From positions 58,361,872 through 58,425,871 of the forward strand of contig CM046301.1 of NCBI GenBank assembly GCA_025267735.1: a stretch of DNA of 64,000 bases, read 5' to 3'. The notes beneath the pieces were generated by a model. It worked only from the letters and a program-made list of their open reading frames with translations. It did no database searches and was not told the origin of the DNA. A program made the position numbers and the translations under genes. Shown here piece after piece: positions 30,401-37,100 of this stretch; position 1 is the first letter of the stretch, and every line of letters begins with the position of its first letter. The stretch is from Mactra quadrangularis. Its lineage: Eukaryota; Mollusca; Bivalvia; Venerida; Mactridae.

Positions 30401-31170
30401 GGTGCAATCAAACAATTCCAAGTGGGTTATTTACGTTGGGCGCCAAATGTAACCCGATAAAAATCCAAGGTCCGAATGGAGATTCGAACCCACAACCTCT
30501 CGAGTCGTAAGAGGACATTCTACCACGTTGCCATAAAAGCTAGCTTTGAAGGCAAGGGAGTACAAGTGACGTATTATACCCACTACACTAGCCCCACATG
30601 TTTGACAGTTGACTATGATGGTTATTCGAAATAAAATTGAGGCACAAATGTAATTCTTGCGAAATAGTGAGAATGACATACATTAAATAAAAGTTAGCAA
30701 AAATACATTTAGCTTAATTAGGATACATAAAGAAGTTTAAGTGAAGTCTATGCACCTCTAAACCAGATCCACCCCTGGTCCTGAGGCGGAAGAGTATTCT
30801 CCCCTAAGAACACACTTTCAAAATAACATAGCATATTAAAGCATACTTAAAAATGGTAAAAGAAAATGAATCAGCATTAAAATTGTTGTTTCATTTTGTT
30901 TTGACTGAATGCATTACAAAAGCATAGAATCATGGCCAGGGCCATTCCCATACATGAGTTACCTCCCCTGCCTTCATATTCCAAAACATGCATTAGGTGA
31001 AGTACATTTTCCTCTAAATGACAACTTATGTCATTCATTCTAACAAAGACTAAACACCCGAAATATCATTAAATGCCTACTTTATCATAAACAGGTACGT
31101 TGCTACTGGCGTCTTCTTCTTCGGTGAAAAATTGGGCGGCCGTCGACCGCCTGGCGGATCTGTCAGCCAT
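403..31170 (-). CDS. SYMPK: Symplekin (27 exons, 3' end beyond window)
   Basis: Scaffold of the nuclear cleavage/polyadenylation complex and the histone pre-mRNA processing complex (with CPSF73/CPSF100, CstF64, Ssu72; family knowledge). Exons in transcript order: 31081-31170, 29717-29785, 29221-29274, 28764-28837, 27931-28057, 26707-26813, 25963-26026, 24290-24441, 23345-23442, 22297-22451, 21433-21522, 19083-19247, 17407-17565, 15848-15938, 14496-14560, 12312-12429, 11626-11712, 10742-10937, 9340-9421, 8872-8985, 8357-8425, 7835-7916, 6841-6931, 4913-4982, 4159-4267, 1452-1552, 403-490. All introns are GT-AG and all phases join. The product follows vertebrate symplekin collinearly: QFFTEEE near the start, [19 protein letters not shown] (279-297), DVRFLIPVL (880s). 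An N-terminal HEAT-repeat domain fills about residues 30-330. Only the start of the symplekin C-terminal domain is present; the gene continues left of base 1. Start chosen as the first ATG, with homology beginning immediately. Confidence 0.97.
556..863 (+). mobile_element. tRNA-derived SINE (family A)
   Basis: Plus-strand copy: GGCTAGCTCAGTTCATAG head, GGGTCATGGGTTTACTTT (decayed B box), body TCAGTCACTGACAAAAATATGCG, and tail AAACCAACAAAAATAAAACAAAC. It lies in the SYMPK intron between exons 26 and 27, antisense to the gene. Confidence 0.8.
2184..3697. mobile_element. 1.5-kb foldback DNA element
   Basis: Terminal inverted repeats of 26 bp begin CCGTATTTTGACGTATAAAA and are flanked by TA (2182-2183, 3698-3699). 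A second pair of inverted arms lies inside (2803-2910 with 3287-3417, sharing TCATTATCAAACAATTGCCAAAC). No transposase frame is present. In the SYMPK intron between exons 25 and 26. Confidence 0.85.
4309..4704. mobile_element. MITE with 3-bp target duplication
   Basis: TIRs GGGCATGCTCGATTGG and CCCAATCGAGCACGCCC, flanked by AAT (4306-4308, 4705-4707). The 3-bp duplication suggests a PIF/Harbinger-type element. It ends 42 bp upstream (in transcript terms) of SYMPK exon 25. Confidence 0.7.
4913..4982 (-). CDS. SYMPK: SYMPK exon 24 with a transposon-derived acceptor region
   Basis: Twenty-three codons plus a split glutamate: [24 protein letters not shown], matching [24 protein letters not shown]. 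The acceptor TATTTCAG is preceded within 8 nt by the end of a mobile element (4991-5245). The branch point and part of the pyrimidine tract must therefore lie in transposon sequence. Confidence 0.94.
4991..5245 (-). mobile_element. Helitron-like non-autonomous element (HINE family 1)
   Basis: About 255 bp. On the minus strand it begins TTATACCCCCGC and ends GCGGGGGTAT followed by a hairpin GTGAGC-ATTA-GCTCAC. An ACGG-type microsatellite lies inside. Subterminal inverted repeats plus a 3' hairpin plus internal short tandem repeats fit Helentron-associated (HINE/pearl-like) elements of bivalves. Near-identical copies: 20875-21153, 47100-47370, 52035-52304. All four have the same orientation. 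Confidence 0.75.
5490..5760 (-). mobile_element. tRNA-derived SINE (family D)
   Basis: Reverse strand: TTAGCGCAGTTGGTACAGCGCTGGGATTTG (A box) and GGTGCAGGTTCAAATCCCA (B box, ~5672-5690), followed by a body with TTTCCATG..AAGGGTA and TCCAGGAAAACTAGG. Body fragments recur at 8590-8870, 11040-11200, 21745-21985 and 25480-25630. Confidence 0.75.
6160..6233 (+). tRNA. tRNA-like sequence, probably a pseudogene or SINE head
   Basis: TGTGGCCGAGTGG (A box), GGACTGCCAACC (anticodon region) and GGGTTCGAATCCC (B box) are correctly spaced in ~72 nt, and the ends GTTT/AAAC could pair. The anticodon stem pairs badly, so a working tRNA is doubtful. It is antisense to SYMPK in the intron between exons 23 and 24. 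Confidence 0.4.
7042..7265. mobile_element. Palindromic MITE
   Basis: Ends TTTCTTTCATGCTT / AAGCATGAAAGAAA, with an internal palindrome ACGATGAAAATATAA / TTATATTTTCATCGT and several GACGTCA motifs. Between SYMPK exons 22 and 23. Confidence 0.55.
7270..7425. mobile_element. MITE with ATATTCGTCAACTTTGG ends
   Basis: Inverted ends ATATTCGTCAACTTTGGTGT / ATACCAAAGTTGACGAATAT, with TTTTTATTTCA / TGAAATAAAAA further in. Directly beside the previous MITE. Confidence 0.75.
7591..7735. mobile_element. Nearly full-length palindromic MITE
   Basis: Arms of ~52 bp (AAGGGTGCGTTGCTTAAG.. to ..TTTGTGTCCTGGTACCC and its complement) around a ~40-bp loop with CATTCCTTTTG. A relative sharing the GGTACCC core and loop is at 27679-27820. 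Confidence 0.82.
8634..8871 (-). repeat. 119-bp tandem duplication abutting exon 20 donor
   Basis: Two 119-bp copies differing by two bases in the part read (ACAAGACTGACAAC against ACAAAACTGAAAAC). The right copy ends at the last intronic base before exon 20, so the unit starts with the 5' splice site GTATGT. The unit resembles the TCCTGGACAC..TTTCACAAGAC segment of the SINE-like repeat at 5490-5760. Confidence 0.93.
8872..8985 (-). CDS. SYMPK: SYMPK exon 20 next to a duplicated donor
   Basis: Thirty-eight codons, [31 protein letters not shown].. (positions 682-719), equivalent to [24 protein letters not shown] in vertebrates. The donor is GAG|GTATGT at 8871. The intronic 119 bp beginning exactly at this GT are tandemly duplicated (8634-8752 and 8753-8871), so a second GTATGTATTTG sits 119 nt downstream. 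Confidence 0.93.
9422..10741. other. SYMPK intron 18, no recognised element
   Basis: About 1.3 kb between exons 18 and 19. It contains short open frames with no resemblance to known proteins and a GGCCGGTTTCATAAGG motif (10619) recalling the end of the element at 33710. Nothing else could be supported. Confidence 0.5.
11040..11200 (-). mobile_element. SINE (family D), body fragment
   Basis: AATCAACTTCACTGGATGCTTTTC..TTCTTCCACAATAAGCTGACAAG..CCTCTATGGAGGAAGACC is a diverged family-D body between SYMPK exons 17 and 18. Confidence 0.4.
12031..12152. repeat. 61-bp tandem duplication
   Basis: Two copies starting ATTTCTTTATAACACACTAT, differing at one base (TTTTGATAA / TTTTCATAA). Intronic. Confidence 0.9.
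12640..13142. mobile_element. hAT-like element with 8-bp target duplication
   Basis: Inverted ends AGGCTTCCCAGCA / TGCTGGGAAGCCTG flanked by TATTAAGC (12632-12639, 13143-13150). Inside are many ACTAGGAAAA repeats near both ends. No transposase frame. In the SYMPK intron between exons 15 and 16. Confidence 0.78.
13943..14514 (-). repeat. 44-bp x 13 minisatellite of a 5' splice site
   Basis: Thirteen head-to-tail copies with an exact 44-bp period and very few substitutions (for example at 14071, 14095, 14155, 14403 and 14413). On the transcript strand each unit is the end of SYMPK exon 15 (ACCTCCACCACCACAG), the donor GTAAGTTTATC and 17 nt of intron. The copy nearest the exon (14471-14514) is the functional one. 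Copy 11 reads GTAGGT; all others keep GTAAGT. Forty-four is not a multiple of three. Confidence 0.97.
14496..14560 (-). CDS. SYMPK: SYMPK exon 15: exon whose donor seeds a minisatellite
   Basis: Sixty-five nt coding [22 protein letters not shown] (residues 499-520), a proline-ended linker. The donor is CAG|GTAAGT. The last 19 nt of the exon plus the donor are repeated 12 further times immediately downstream in the transcript (13943-14514). Reading on past the first donor meets an in-frame TAA after four codons. Confidence 0.9.
14870..15762. mobile_element. MITE split by the HINE insertion
   Basis: About 47-bp inverted ends (GTGGTGTTTTTCACAAAAAT.. and ..ATTCTTGTGAAAAGCACCAC) lie just outside the HINE at 14925-15576, with unique filler at 15577-15715. 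Confidence 0.75.
14925..15576 (-). mobile_element. HINE family 2 with 145-bp tandem units
   Basis: Ends ATATGCCTGAAAG / CTTTCGGGCATATAA form subterminal inverted repeats; a GC-rich hairpin (GTACCGCTAGGCAGAGC) sits at one end. The core is three ~145-bp units, each with TGACCTTGAMCTTTGACCTTG, followed by a GACGGACGGACG microsatellite. It is inserted inside another MITE (14870-15762). A second copy is at 24614-25333. Confidence 0.78.
16049..16439. mobile_element. Tc1/mariner-like MITE
   Basis: Inverted ends CAGTACCCACCAAAAGTTTGGAGACA and TGTCTCCAAAC..GGGGTACTG, flanked by TA (16047-16048, 16440-16441). The right end has T and G homopolymer runs. Between SYMPK exons 13 and 14. Confidence 0.75.
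17591..18219. mobile_element. hAT-like element with 8-bp target duplication
   Basis: Inverted ends TAGGGATGGCAA / TTGCCATCCCTA flanked by perfect TTATATAG (17583-17590, 18220-18227). 629 bp, non-coding, so non-autonomous. Between SYMPK exons 12 and 13. Confidence 0.88.
19083..19247 (-). CDS. SYMPK: SYMPK exon 12: poly-Asp start, conserved [10 protein letters not shown] end
   Basis: Fifty-five codons opening with six aspartates (GAT/GAC run), the acidic linker seen at the same place in the vertebrate protein (GEDDEDKD). They then lead to [24 protein letters not shown], matching [24 protein letters not shown]. Its 3' splice site (TACTTACAG) has almost no pyrimidine tract because the A-rich tail of a SINE lies directly upstream (see 19258-19578). 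The GAT/GAC run may vary in length. Confidence 0.95.
19258..19578 (-). mobile_element. tRNA-derived SINE (family A), best copy
   Basis: About 320 bp. The head on the minus strand reads GTGGCTAGCTCAGTTGGTAGC (A box), then TCTACTGATCGAGGGGTCA and B box GGGTTCGATTCCC; the tail is A/C-rich (AACCCAACAAAAACAAAAC). Other copies: 556-863 (+), 30050-30602 (-), 57985-58235 (-). The tail lies 10-20 nt upstream of the SYMPK exon 12 acceptor. Confidence 0.85.
19854..20807. mobile_element. pogo/Tigger-like non-autonomous element
   Basis: Imperfect inverted ends CAGTTAAAGTTCGC / GAACTTTTACAG, flanked by TA on both sides (19852-19853, 20808-20809). The only open frames are short and unlike transposase. Confidence 0.6.
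20875..21153 (-). mobile_element. HINE family 1 copy
   Basis: Same element as 4991-5245, nearly identical, with a longer microsatellite (GGATGGACGGACGCACG.. run). In the SYMPK intron between exons 11 and 12. Confidence 0.78.
21433..21522 (-). CDS. SYMPK: SYMPK exon 11: basic nuclear-localisation segment
   Basis: Thirty codons (residues 331-360) including SKKRKRED and TKKIKIEK. This corresponds to the KRPRDD..LKKMK basic patch of vertebrate symplekin and is probably a nuclear localisation signal. The acceptor is AAG rather than CAG. A second possible acceptor, AAAG, lies 9 nt inside the exon (21513/21514) and would remove three codons in frame; which is used cannot be decided here. Confidence 0.9.
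21745..21985 (-). mobile_element. SINE (family D), diverged
   Basis: CCAGCTTTCCTGGATAATTTTCTTCACCAGTACTCACC on the plus strand aligns with the 5490-5760 body. The tRNA-like end is decayed. It lies between SYMPK exons 10 and 11. Confidence 0.5.
21995..22272 (-). mobile_element. Probable further HINE-like element
   Basis: Ends ..CACAGTTTCGGGGGTATAATA on the right, like the other families, with repeated GGTGCTGAGA..GAGCAGACAAG motifs inside. The left end is not clear. Its right end is only 25 bp from the SYMPK exon 10 donor. Confidence 0.45.
22297..29785 (-). CDS. SYMPK: SYMPK exons 2-10: N-terminal HEAT domain
   Basis: Codes residues 31-330. In vertebrates and flies this part is a curved HEAT-repeat domain that binds the CTD phosphatase Ssu72. 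Visible landmarks are ELLNQASLL (exon 2), [15 protein letters not shown] (exon 3), the [13 protein letters not shown] helix (exon 4), [12 protein letters not shown] (exon 5), LDSDNDGIRTY across the exon 6/7 junction, and [18 protein letters not shown] (exon 10). Exon 8 (24290-24441) carries a less conserved acidic loop, where the vertebrate protein has the loop between HEAT repeats. No frameshift or stop interrupts it. Confidence 0.95.
22605..22875 (-). mobile_element. SINE-like repeat (family C)
   Basis: Reverse strand: GGAGCCATAGTCCAGTGGCATGAC head, GATTGAGAGGTCCC.., then a conserved body CCTTGAGCAAGAAATTTACC and TGCTTCACTTCACTC. Related sequence: 28430-28590 (-, body only) and 40225-40420 (+, AGTAGCCCAGTGGTAGGAAACC head). 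Confidence 0.6.
24614..25333 (-). mobile_element. HINE family 2 copy, four units
   Basis: Starts GAGCACCGCTAGGCGGAGCA and ends TTTCGTGCATATAA. It holds four ~130-145-bp units with TGACCTTGACCTTTGACC and ends without the GACG microsatellite of its relative. Between SYMPK exons 7 and 8. Confidence 0.75.
25480..25630 (-). mobile_element. SINE (family D), body fragment
   Basis: CCACTCAACCTAGC..ACAAGTACTCAC..CCCTTCCATAAAGGAAAATC matches the family-D body (5530-5650). The tRNA-like part is absent. Confidence 0.5.
26916..27329. mobile_element. Probable MITE
   Basis: Imperfect inverted ends TTGTTGTCTGG / CCAGACAATATAA and GTCAGGCAAACCATGATAATGG / GCCATGATTACGGCTTGCC. Between SYMPK exons 5 and 6. 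No clear target duplication. Confidence 0.45.
27679..27820. mobile_element. MITE related to 7591-7735
   Basis: Inverted ends CAGTTTCCTAAAGATATAGC / GTGATATGCTTAGGAAACTG and a GGTACCC..GGGTACC core whose loop (CCAAAAGGAATAAG, GTATGTGATATCA) matches the other copy in inverted sense. The ends differ, so the two are distant subfamilies. Confidence 0.65.
28430..28590 (-). mobile_element. SINE-like repeat (family C), body fragment
   Basis: GGTGGAGTGAAGCAATTGAAGGTCAATTTC then TTGCTCAAGG matches the body of the 22605-22875 copy; the tRNA-like head is missing or decayed. In a SYMPK intron. Confidence 0.5.
30050..30602 (-). mobile_element. tRNA-derived SINE (family A) interrupted by the TRIM
   Basis: The two halves (30050-30220 and 30588-30602) join into the SINE seen at 19258-19578. 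The break falls in CTAG of the tRNA-like head, at about tRNA position 7-10, within the A-box region. Confidence 0.75.
30221..30587 (-). mobile_element. Miniature LTR retrotransposon (TRIM) with tRNA-like LTRs
   Basis: A complete 367-bp element flanked by a 4-bp target duplication CTAG (30217-30220, 30588-30591). Minus-strand order: 5' LTR 30587-30448 (140 bp, TGTAG..GTTACA), TT then a primer-binding site TGGCGCCCAACGT (30445 downward), ~60 nt internal sequence, purine-rich AAGGAGGGTG, and 3' LTR ~30366-30221. The LTRs are close copies. Each LTR holds an A box (TGGCRACGTGGTAGARTG: 30516-30533, 30289-30306), a B box GGTTCGAATC (30481-30490, 30254-30263) about 43 nt apart, and a TTTTT run downstream: an RNA polymerase III unit inside an LTR. 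There is no coding capacity. It sits inside a SINE (30050-30602), splitting it. Confidence 0.85.
31081..31170 (-). CDS. SYMPK: SYMPK exon 1 with start codon
   Basis: Thirty codons beginning [19 protein letters not shown]; the RRS-A-QFFT-EE core matches the vertebrate symplekin N-terminus. The donor is GTAGGC and leaves phase 0. The exon is locally GC- and CpG-rich (CGGCCGTCGACCGCC region), unlike the AT-rich surroundings, as expected for a promoter-proximal first exon. The 5'UTR and start site upstream are not identifiable from sequence alone. Confidence 0.95.
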
Positions 31171-33709
31171 TGTGTGTGTATGAGACAAGATCTGAATGTG
31201 TGAGTTTGTTAAATGGTAATGTGTTAGACTAGGGTTTGTCTTTGAATAATGGGGAAACGACTTGTATTTGTCACATTTTGGTAAAAAATTACAGTCACAT
31301 TGAAAAATAAGTCGGTCTACATTTATGCAAAGCTAGCAAAGTAATGTTGATAAATAGATTCGTATTTTTAGGATAGTCGAGCTTTAAGTTATATTCTGTG
31401 TATTGAATAACACATTTTTCAGATTAATACTTTTTCAATTTGTTTTGTTGACAAAATTTAATATTCGACAGTTTTTACGGTACAACGAAATTCGAATATT
31501 TGTATCTGTTTACAGTTGGAACATCTCGGTCTTCTCCATTAGGAATAGTTTACTTCCGCATGGGTATCGCTATATCTAAGGCAATGCTTCTGCAAAATTT
31601 CAGTTCTTCAAAAAACCTCTACCATACTGTGAGAAGCTGTTATGTAAAATTACACAAACTAAAGGTGCATTCGGCTCAATATCGGTTATCTTATTCACAG
31701 ATGACCTAGCCCACCGATGCACACGAAATTACATTTTTACATGTGCCTGAAATACCGTGTATATGCGACATTTATATTTACAATTTTAAAATTGTGGACA
31801 ATATTTAATCTGAACAACTGCATAATGGGTACCTCGATCAGATTACTAACTAACTAGATATAAAATTGCTGCGAAATGCAGCAACGTGATTGTCACGGCG
31901 AAAAACAAAACAAAGCAGTTAAGTACAATCTTATGGTAACTCAAAATAACATTGTGTTGAATTGTCCGGCAGCTTGATTTCAGTATACCTTAAATACATT
32001 TACTTGTTACGGAAGACTTTCGCTGCAGGATACCCGAAAGGAATTCACACTTATCTCAATTCCGAAACGATGCGCCTTAATACAAAAGGCAAGCTATGTT
32101 ATTATAGAAATCATAATTTTATAAGAAAGAAAAAAACATGCCAGCAAATACAGAAACTTATAAATGTAAGGTTCAAAAAGCATTTAAAACACACGTGGAA
32201 AGATTTACTCGGACACGAGAAAACATAATCCATTCGAACAAATAAAAACTTGCTAGCTTTTCAAGTGTGTCGAAAGGATTTGCGGAAATGTGTTTATATA
32301 AAACGCTGATATTTCGTGTGTTGGTAAAAATATTGTTTATAGGGTTTTGAAAAATGAATGCTTATTCTATGTAACCTTTTTCATGGAAATGGGCTGTACA
32401 GTGATTGCATAAAACCAATAAATTGTCGGCAGTAGAAATCGAAAGGATTTTGTCACGTGACTTTTGCCCATTGCTACCGAAATCTACCCATCACAATATC
32501 ACGGCGTTGAGACGCCGTGAAATAATTTATTAAGTCTCCTTTTTCTGGAGAGATTATATAAGTATATAACAATTACAAATCAAACAAACATATTTACAAG
32601 ACAATTAAGAGAAAAATATATATGAATGCACAGTAAGGATATAGGAATGAATAACTGTTACAGAGAACAATCACGTGATCAGTAAATACAATATCGTGGT
32701 GATCTATCATTAAAATGGAGCGTAACAGTTTACTATTTTCGGACAGAAATAGAATATGGTCCGGCTTTAGTTTGTCATAATAAAAAGCTCCACATTTTGA
32801 ACAAATTTCAGGATTTTTGCATGGCGTTATGCATAGAGTTTTGCACAAGGAAATGGGTTCTAAAATTTAGTTAGGCTAAAAACAGAGACACGTAGATGAT
32901 ATCAATGACTCTGGCTAAAATATATGCGTGGTTGTGGTAACCCGATCTATCATATTCTTTTTAGGGCCGACCCGACAACTTTTTATCGATTTTGGATGGT
33001 TAAGATTTTCTTTAATTTGGCGTTTCGTTACATAAAAATTAGATTTCATCATGGCAACTTTTTGCAAAAAAGAGTTGGGTTCAAAACAGGAATGCTTCTA
33101 AAGGTCCATCGATATCAATCTCAGTAATGCATGGTCGCCACCTGGATGTTGGTATTGACAGTGGAAAATAGCAGTGGTATCAAATTATATATAATAAGTT
33201 CTCCTACAATATCATATTGTTGTTTTATTCAAAAGCATGAAAAACCCCAAGTGCAAAATTATGAGTCCTTGACGGACTGCTTTAAGTCAAAACTAATCCA
33301 AAAATCATCGGGTTTCTTATGTTCAAGGCACGTGGCTGCTTGCAAGACAGTTTAATGGTCTTGAATTTATATAGCCCTACATGTATTCATTATCTTAAAT
33401 ATGGGATAATATCAAATTGCTACTCATATGCTCTTCCCTATAGATTCTATACGACAGAGCATGAAAAGTCATTAGAAATATCCCATATGAAAGTGCTAAG
33501 AGTATTCTATGGAATCCATAAAGTCCTAAAACTCAGAAAAACGTGGTTAGACTTTAAACGTGCATTTTATGTATCGGGAATATCGTGCAAAAGCTTATTA
33601 AAACTCTCGAACGCCCTATGCGTTCATACACTGATTTATTGAGTTTAAAGCTCGGGGAAACAATATGATATAAATTTAAGCTAAGACTGGATTACTAAAA
33701 ATACCAGGG

Positions 33710-33983
33710 GCCGGTTTCACGAACCCACTCATAAATTGAATCAATTTATGTATGTCTTAAATATTCGGTCCTTCACTAAGAGTATCTTATAAGATATAAG
33801 TTGATTTCACGAAGATTTCTTAGTAAAGTATTTTGGAATTGATATAAATGTATGGCATGTTTTATTGATAGTCTCAATAGATAGATTTCATGTAATACAA
33901 TTAAACTTAAAAATGGCGAAAATAGATAATTCAAGCAAAGGTTATCTAACTTGAGATAGGAATGCGTGCGTGAAACCGAGACT
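33710..33983. mobile_element. Possible MITE close to the C1orf198 start
   Basis: CCGGTTTCACG at the left and CGTGAAACCG at the right are inverted; inside, TTGATTTCACGAAG echoes the end motif. Target duplication not seen. It lies ~150-430 bp upstream of the start codon. Confidence 0.4.
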
Positions 33984-34080
33984 AGACCTAACAGGTCGAA
34001 ACGCATTGCGGTTTTATAGTTTGATTGCCAACAGTATGGTATAGGTTTATTTACTCACTACGCTGAGTGGTGATAAATCA

Positions 34081-34134
34081 ATGGATCCATTTACTTGTCA
34101 ATTAGCAATTGTTTTATTCGAGTTTGACAGCTGA
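34081..34134 (+). promoter_or_regulatory. Upstream ORF ending 1 nt before the C1orf198 start
   Basis: ATG at 34081 opens a 17-codon reading frame that ends with TGA at 34132-34134; the main ATG follows at 34136 in another frame. If transcription starts upstream of 34081, this uORF would favour reinitiation or dampen translation. Its own start context (T at -3) is weak. The transcript start is unknown, so the role is inference. Confidence 0.45.
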
Positions 34135-34135
34135 A

Positions 34136-37100
34136 ATGGATTCTAAATCTCTTGCATACTTTTCTAGTATAAACCCTTTAGCAAGAAAAATAATCAAAGA
34201 CGAAAAATATGTTAAATCGGCTTTGAAAGAGAAGTGGGACGAATTCAGCTGGATTGAACAAGAGGCATTGATAGATGATTTCATTGTTGACAATTCAGTT
34301 CGTGAACGTTACTCCAATGTCACTAAACAACATTCTTACCAGAAGTCATTTCCTAAGCTGAAAGTTGAAACTGGAGACAAAATTGTCGTAGATTTTGAAA
34401 ATGATGTTAGTATACTGTTAAATGTAATTGATGTTTTTGGGTGTTGTGGGGGGGCGTGGCCGAATGTCTTGTAAAGTAATATTTGAGTGGAAAAGATGGG
34501 TTATTACCATTTTCATGTATACCTGTAAAGACACTCATAATAATTTATATCTCAGGTATTCGAGATTTGTGAGTTCAAATAATCAAATTGCTATATTTAA
34601 GGAACTTTCTGGACAGGGGCCTCTGGACCTGTTGGCATTGCTTTGCCCTAGACCTTGTGGGAGCCCTGGCCTCCCATTTTTCAAAATCTCACACCTGAAG
34701 CCATTGACCCTTGACAGCTATGTTCTTGAAGTTCAATGTCTCTACAGTCAATTTATTTTATGCTAAATTGTCTGCTTCTAATTTAAAATGATTAAATTAA
34801 TAAATGGTTTTAGATGAAAACATACTTAAATGAAAGTAATTAAAAGGCTGGATCAATTGGGAGGGATCATTTGTGATATTCCCTCCTAAAAGTCTTTGGT
34901 TGGAACCCCTTTAAACCTAAAGTTAGTATGTAATCCTTACTTTATGTAATCATAAGACTCTAGAACTATTAGTTAGGTTCAATAGCTGAAAATGGCAATC
35001 GGTCTATCCTCAGCGTGCAATGAACTTAATCTATAGCAAACATTTTTTAAAAAAAAAACACATTTTTTTTGTGTTGAAAAAAACAACAAAGATTACAAAA
35101 TCAATATACTGATACAATATACTTTTTGTATAAAACCTAAAGTGATTTTGTTAAAATTTTATTATCCTTCTATTCCAGTGTTGGACTTGGCAAGATGAAC
35201 ACTCGGCACCATTTAATTGGAGAACTAAGGTAAATACATGTACTTGAATGTTTTTATTTAATTTTGGTGGTCCAAGATTGGATTAATATTAAATTCTTAT
35301 ATCATCATACTATTTTTAGTCCTTATTGTCTCATTATGACAATTACAACAATGTGTCAATGTGCTGTACAACTTTAAACTAGAAAAGAGCTTGTACATTG
35401 TACATGTACAATCATCCAGACACAGACTTAGTAGGCCTACATTCTAGATTGGATTTCTTTATCTTTACCAGAAAGATGAAGATGGTGACGAATGCAGAGT
35501 CACCAAAAGTATTATATTAGGTAGCTGAATGATGTCATCTTGGATGTTGTTCCATTTATGTATATAAAAACCTGATTTCATTGTCATTGTACAAGACTCA
35601 GACTCCAGATCTATCTTAATTTTAAATGTTTGATTATTTTAGAGTCAGCAGGATCTTACACTTGATGATTTAGAACCAGAGAATCTCTACAGTAAACCTA
35701 GGAAAGAGAAGAAATCAGAGAGTAATGGTGATACTACAGTCATTGATAATAAAGATGAACAGAAGGAAACTAGAGAGTTCTCTGTTGTCACTACAAGTAT
35801 ATGGGATTCACCATTCTTACAAGGAATGACAAAACCAGACTATTTAAATAGGTAAACTTTTTAAGTCCTACTGTTGAATAGTGAATATTAGTAAACAGCA
35901 GTATGCATTTATTATCAAACAGCAAGAACTTGTGTACTTGAGATAGCATGATCCATGTCTGAGTGGTTACAGAATTTGACTGGTTATCATGGATAGCCAG
36001 ATTCATGTTGGTTTAAATCATATTAAACCCATCTTGTTGTTCCTTGTACAAGGAACTATATCCTTACTGGTCAGTACTGGACTTGAGACTTGAGAGCAAT
36101 AAATTCAAGTTGGAAAAACTTATTTCATTATTGTATGAATTTGCATAAATTCTCATATTGAATTAATTTGATTGACATAAATTGTTAAACTGTTATCAGC
36201 CAGTTATATCAGCTGAAAATTTATGTTAAACACCTTAATATTATTTCATCTACATTATGATAGATGCACAGTCTGTTTTTGAATTATCTCTAAGTCTGTT
36301 TAGTGCTTAGACTATGAAGACATTCCAAAATATTTGTATTTATTATAGGTAAATGTGTGTACACAAAATTGTTTGCTGCTAATAAGTTAAATAGCTGTAC
36401 AATTGCCTAAATTTTGTTCTATGATAAAGGATGGACTTATTGGGTCATAGGACTGCTTGTTTCTTTTGTGAGTAAAAATCAGCAATAATTCATCCCTCTT
36501 TCATTTTTGTGAATGAAGATTTGATTTTGGCAATAAAGTGCTTTCAATAGTTTTTAATATGGATTACTACATGTAGGCCTATTAACATATTTGTGAAAAT
36601 TTTTGATTGATACAGTCCAGTCTCAAATGTAAGTTTGTGAAATATATAAATGATATCTGAATTGATAGTTAAATCAATCATTTATTTCAGATCTCGAAGC
36701 ACCAGCCCAACAAAATCTTCAGCAACTTCTAGAGAATCATTACTAACTACCAGATCAAAAACACCAGAAGAAGTCAATTATGCTTTCTCTGCTAGTATGG
36801 AAGATTTATCAAGCTCTCCTAGTATCCCAGAGGAAATGGACAGGAGTTTCTCTGCATCAAGTAGCGAGATGCGCAATGAACCACCATCTCAAACGGATGG
36901 TCCCACCAAACCTTCCAGACCACGCAGGTCGTACAGTAAATCTCCTATAAAAAGTATTCTTTCATCAAGACCAGGCTCAGAATACGGTTCACAGACATTA
37001 GTGGTTCACAATGATGAAGATGTTCATGCATTTGATAATCCAGTTGTAGGGAATGAATGGGGTTCATTTGTTAATGAGAAAGAGGAGGCGGAACCAGTGA

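Larger units (their letters stand above)
31171..34135. promoter_or_regulatory. Divergent SYMPK / C1orf198 promoter region
   Basis: About 3 kb separate two head-to-head start codons. The stretch has mostly unique AT-rich sequence, a perfect 9-bp hairpin at 32499-32520 (TCACGGCGT / ACGCCGTGA) and one MITE-like element near C1orf198 (33710-33983). Small open frames (for example 31962-32228 and 33319-33642) look random: no splice context, no family resemblance. No TATA or initiator could be placed with confidence. Confidence 0.5.

Noticed and set aside
33319..33642. 107-aa open frame in the divergent promoter region
   Set aside because: No recognisable domain and random-looking composition; no evidence of expression.
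34109..34135. N-terminal extension of C1orf198 (FYSSLTAE)
   Set aside because: The frame is open but begins at TTG; the first ATG is 34136 and homology starts after it.
36650..36690. Upstream coding extension of the last C1orf198 exon
   Set aside because: The open frame crosses TTTATTTCAG, a clear acceptor; phase fits exon 3 only if the exon starts at 36691.
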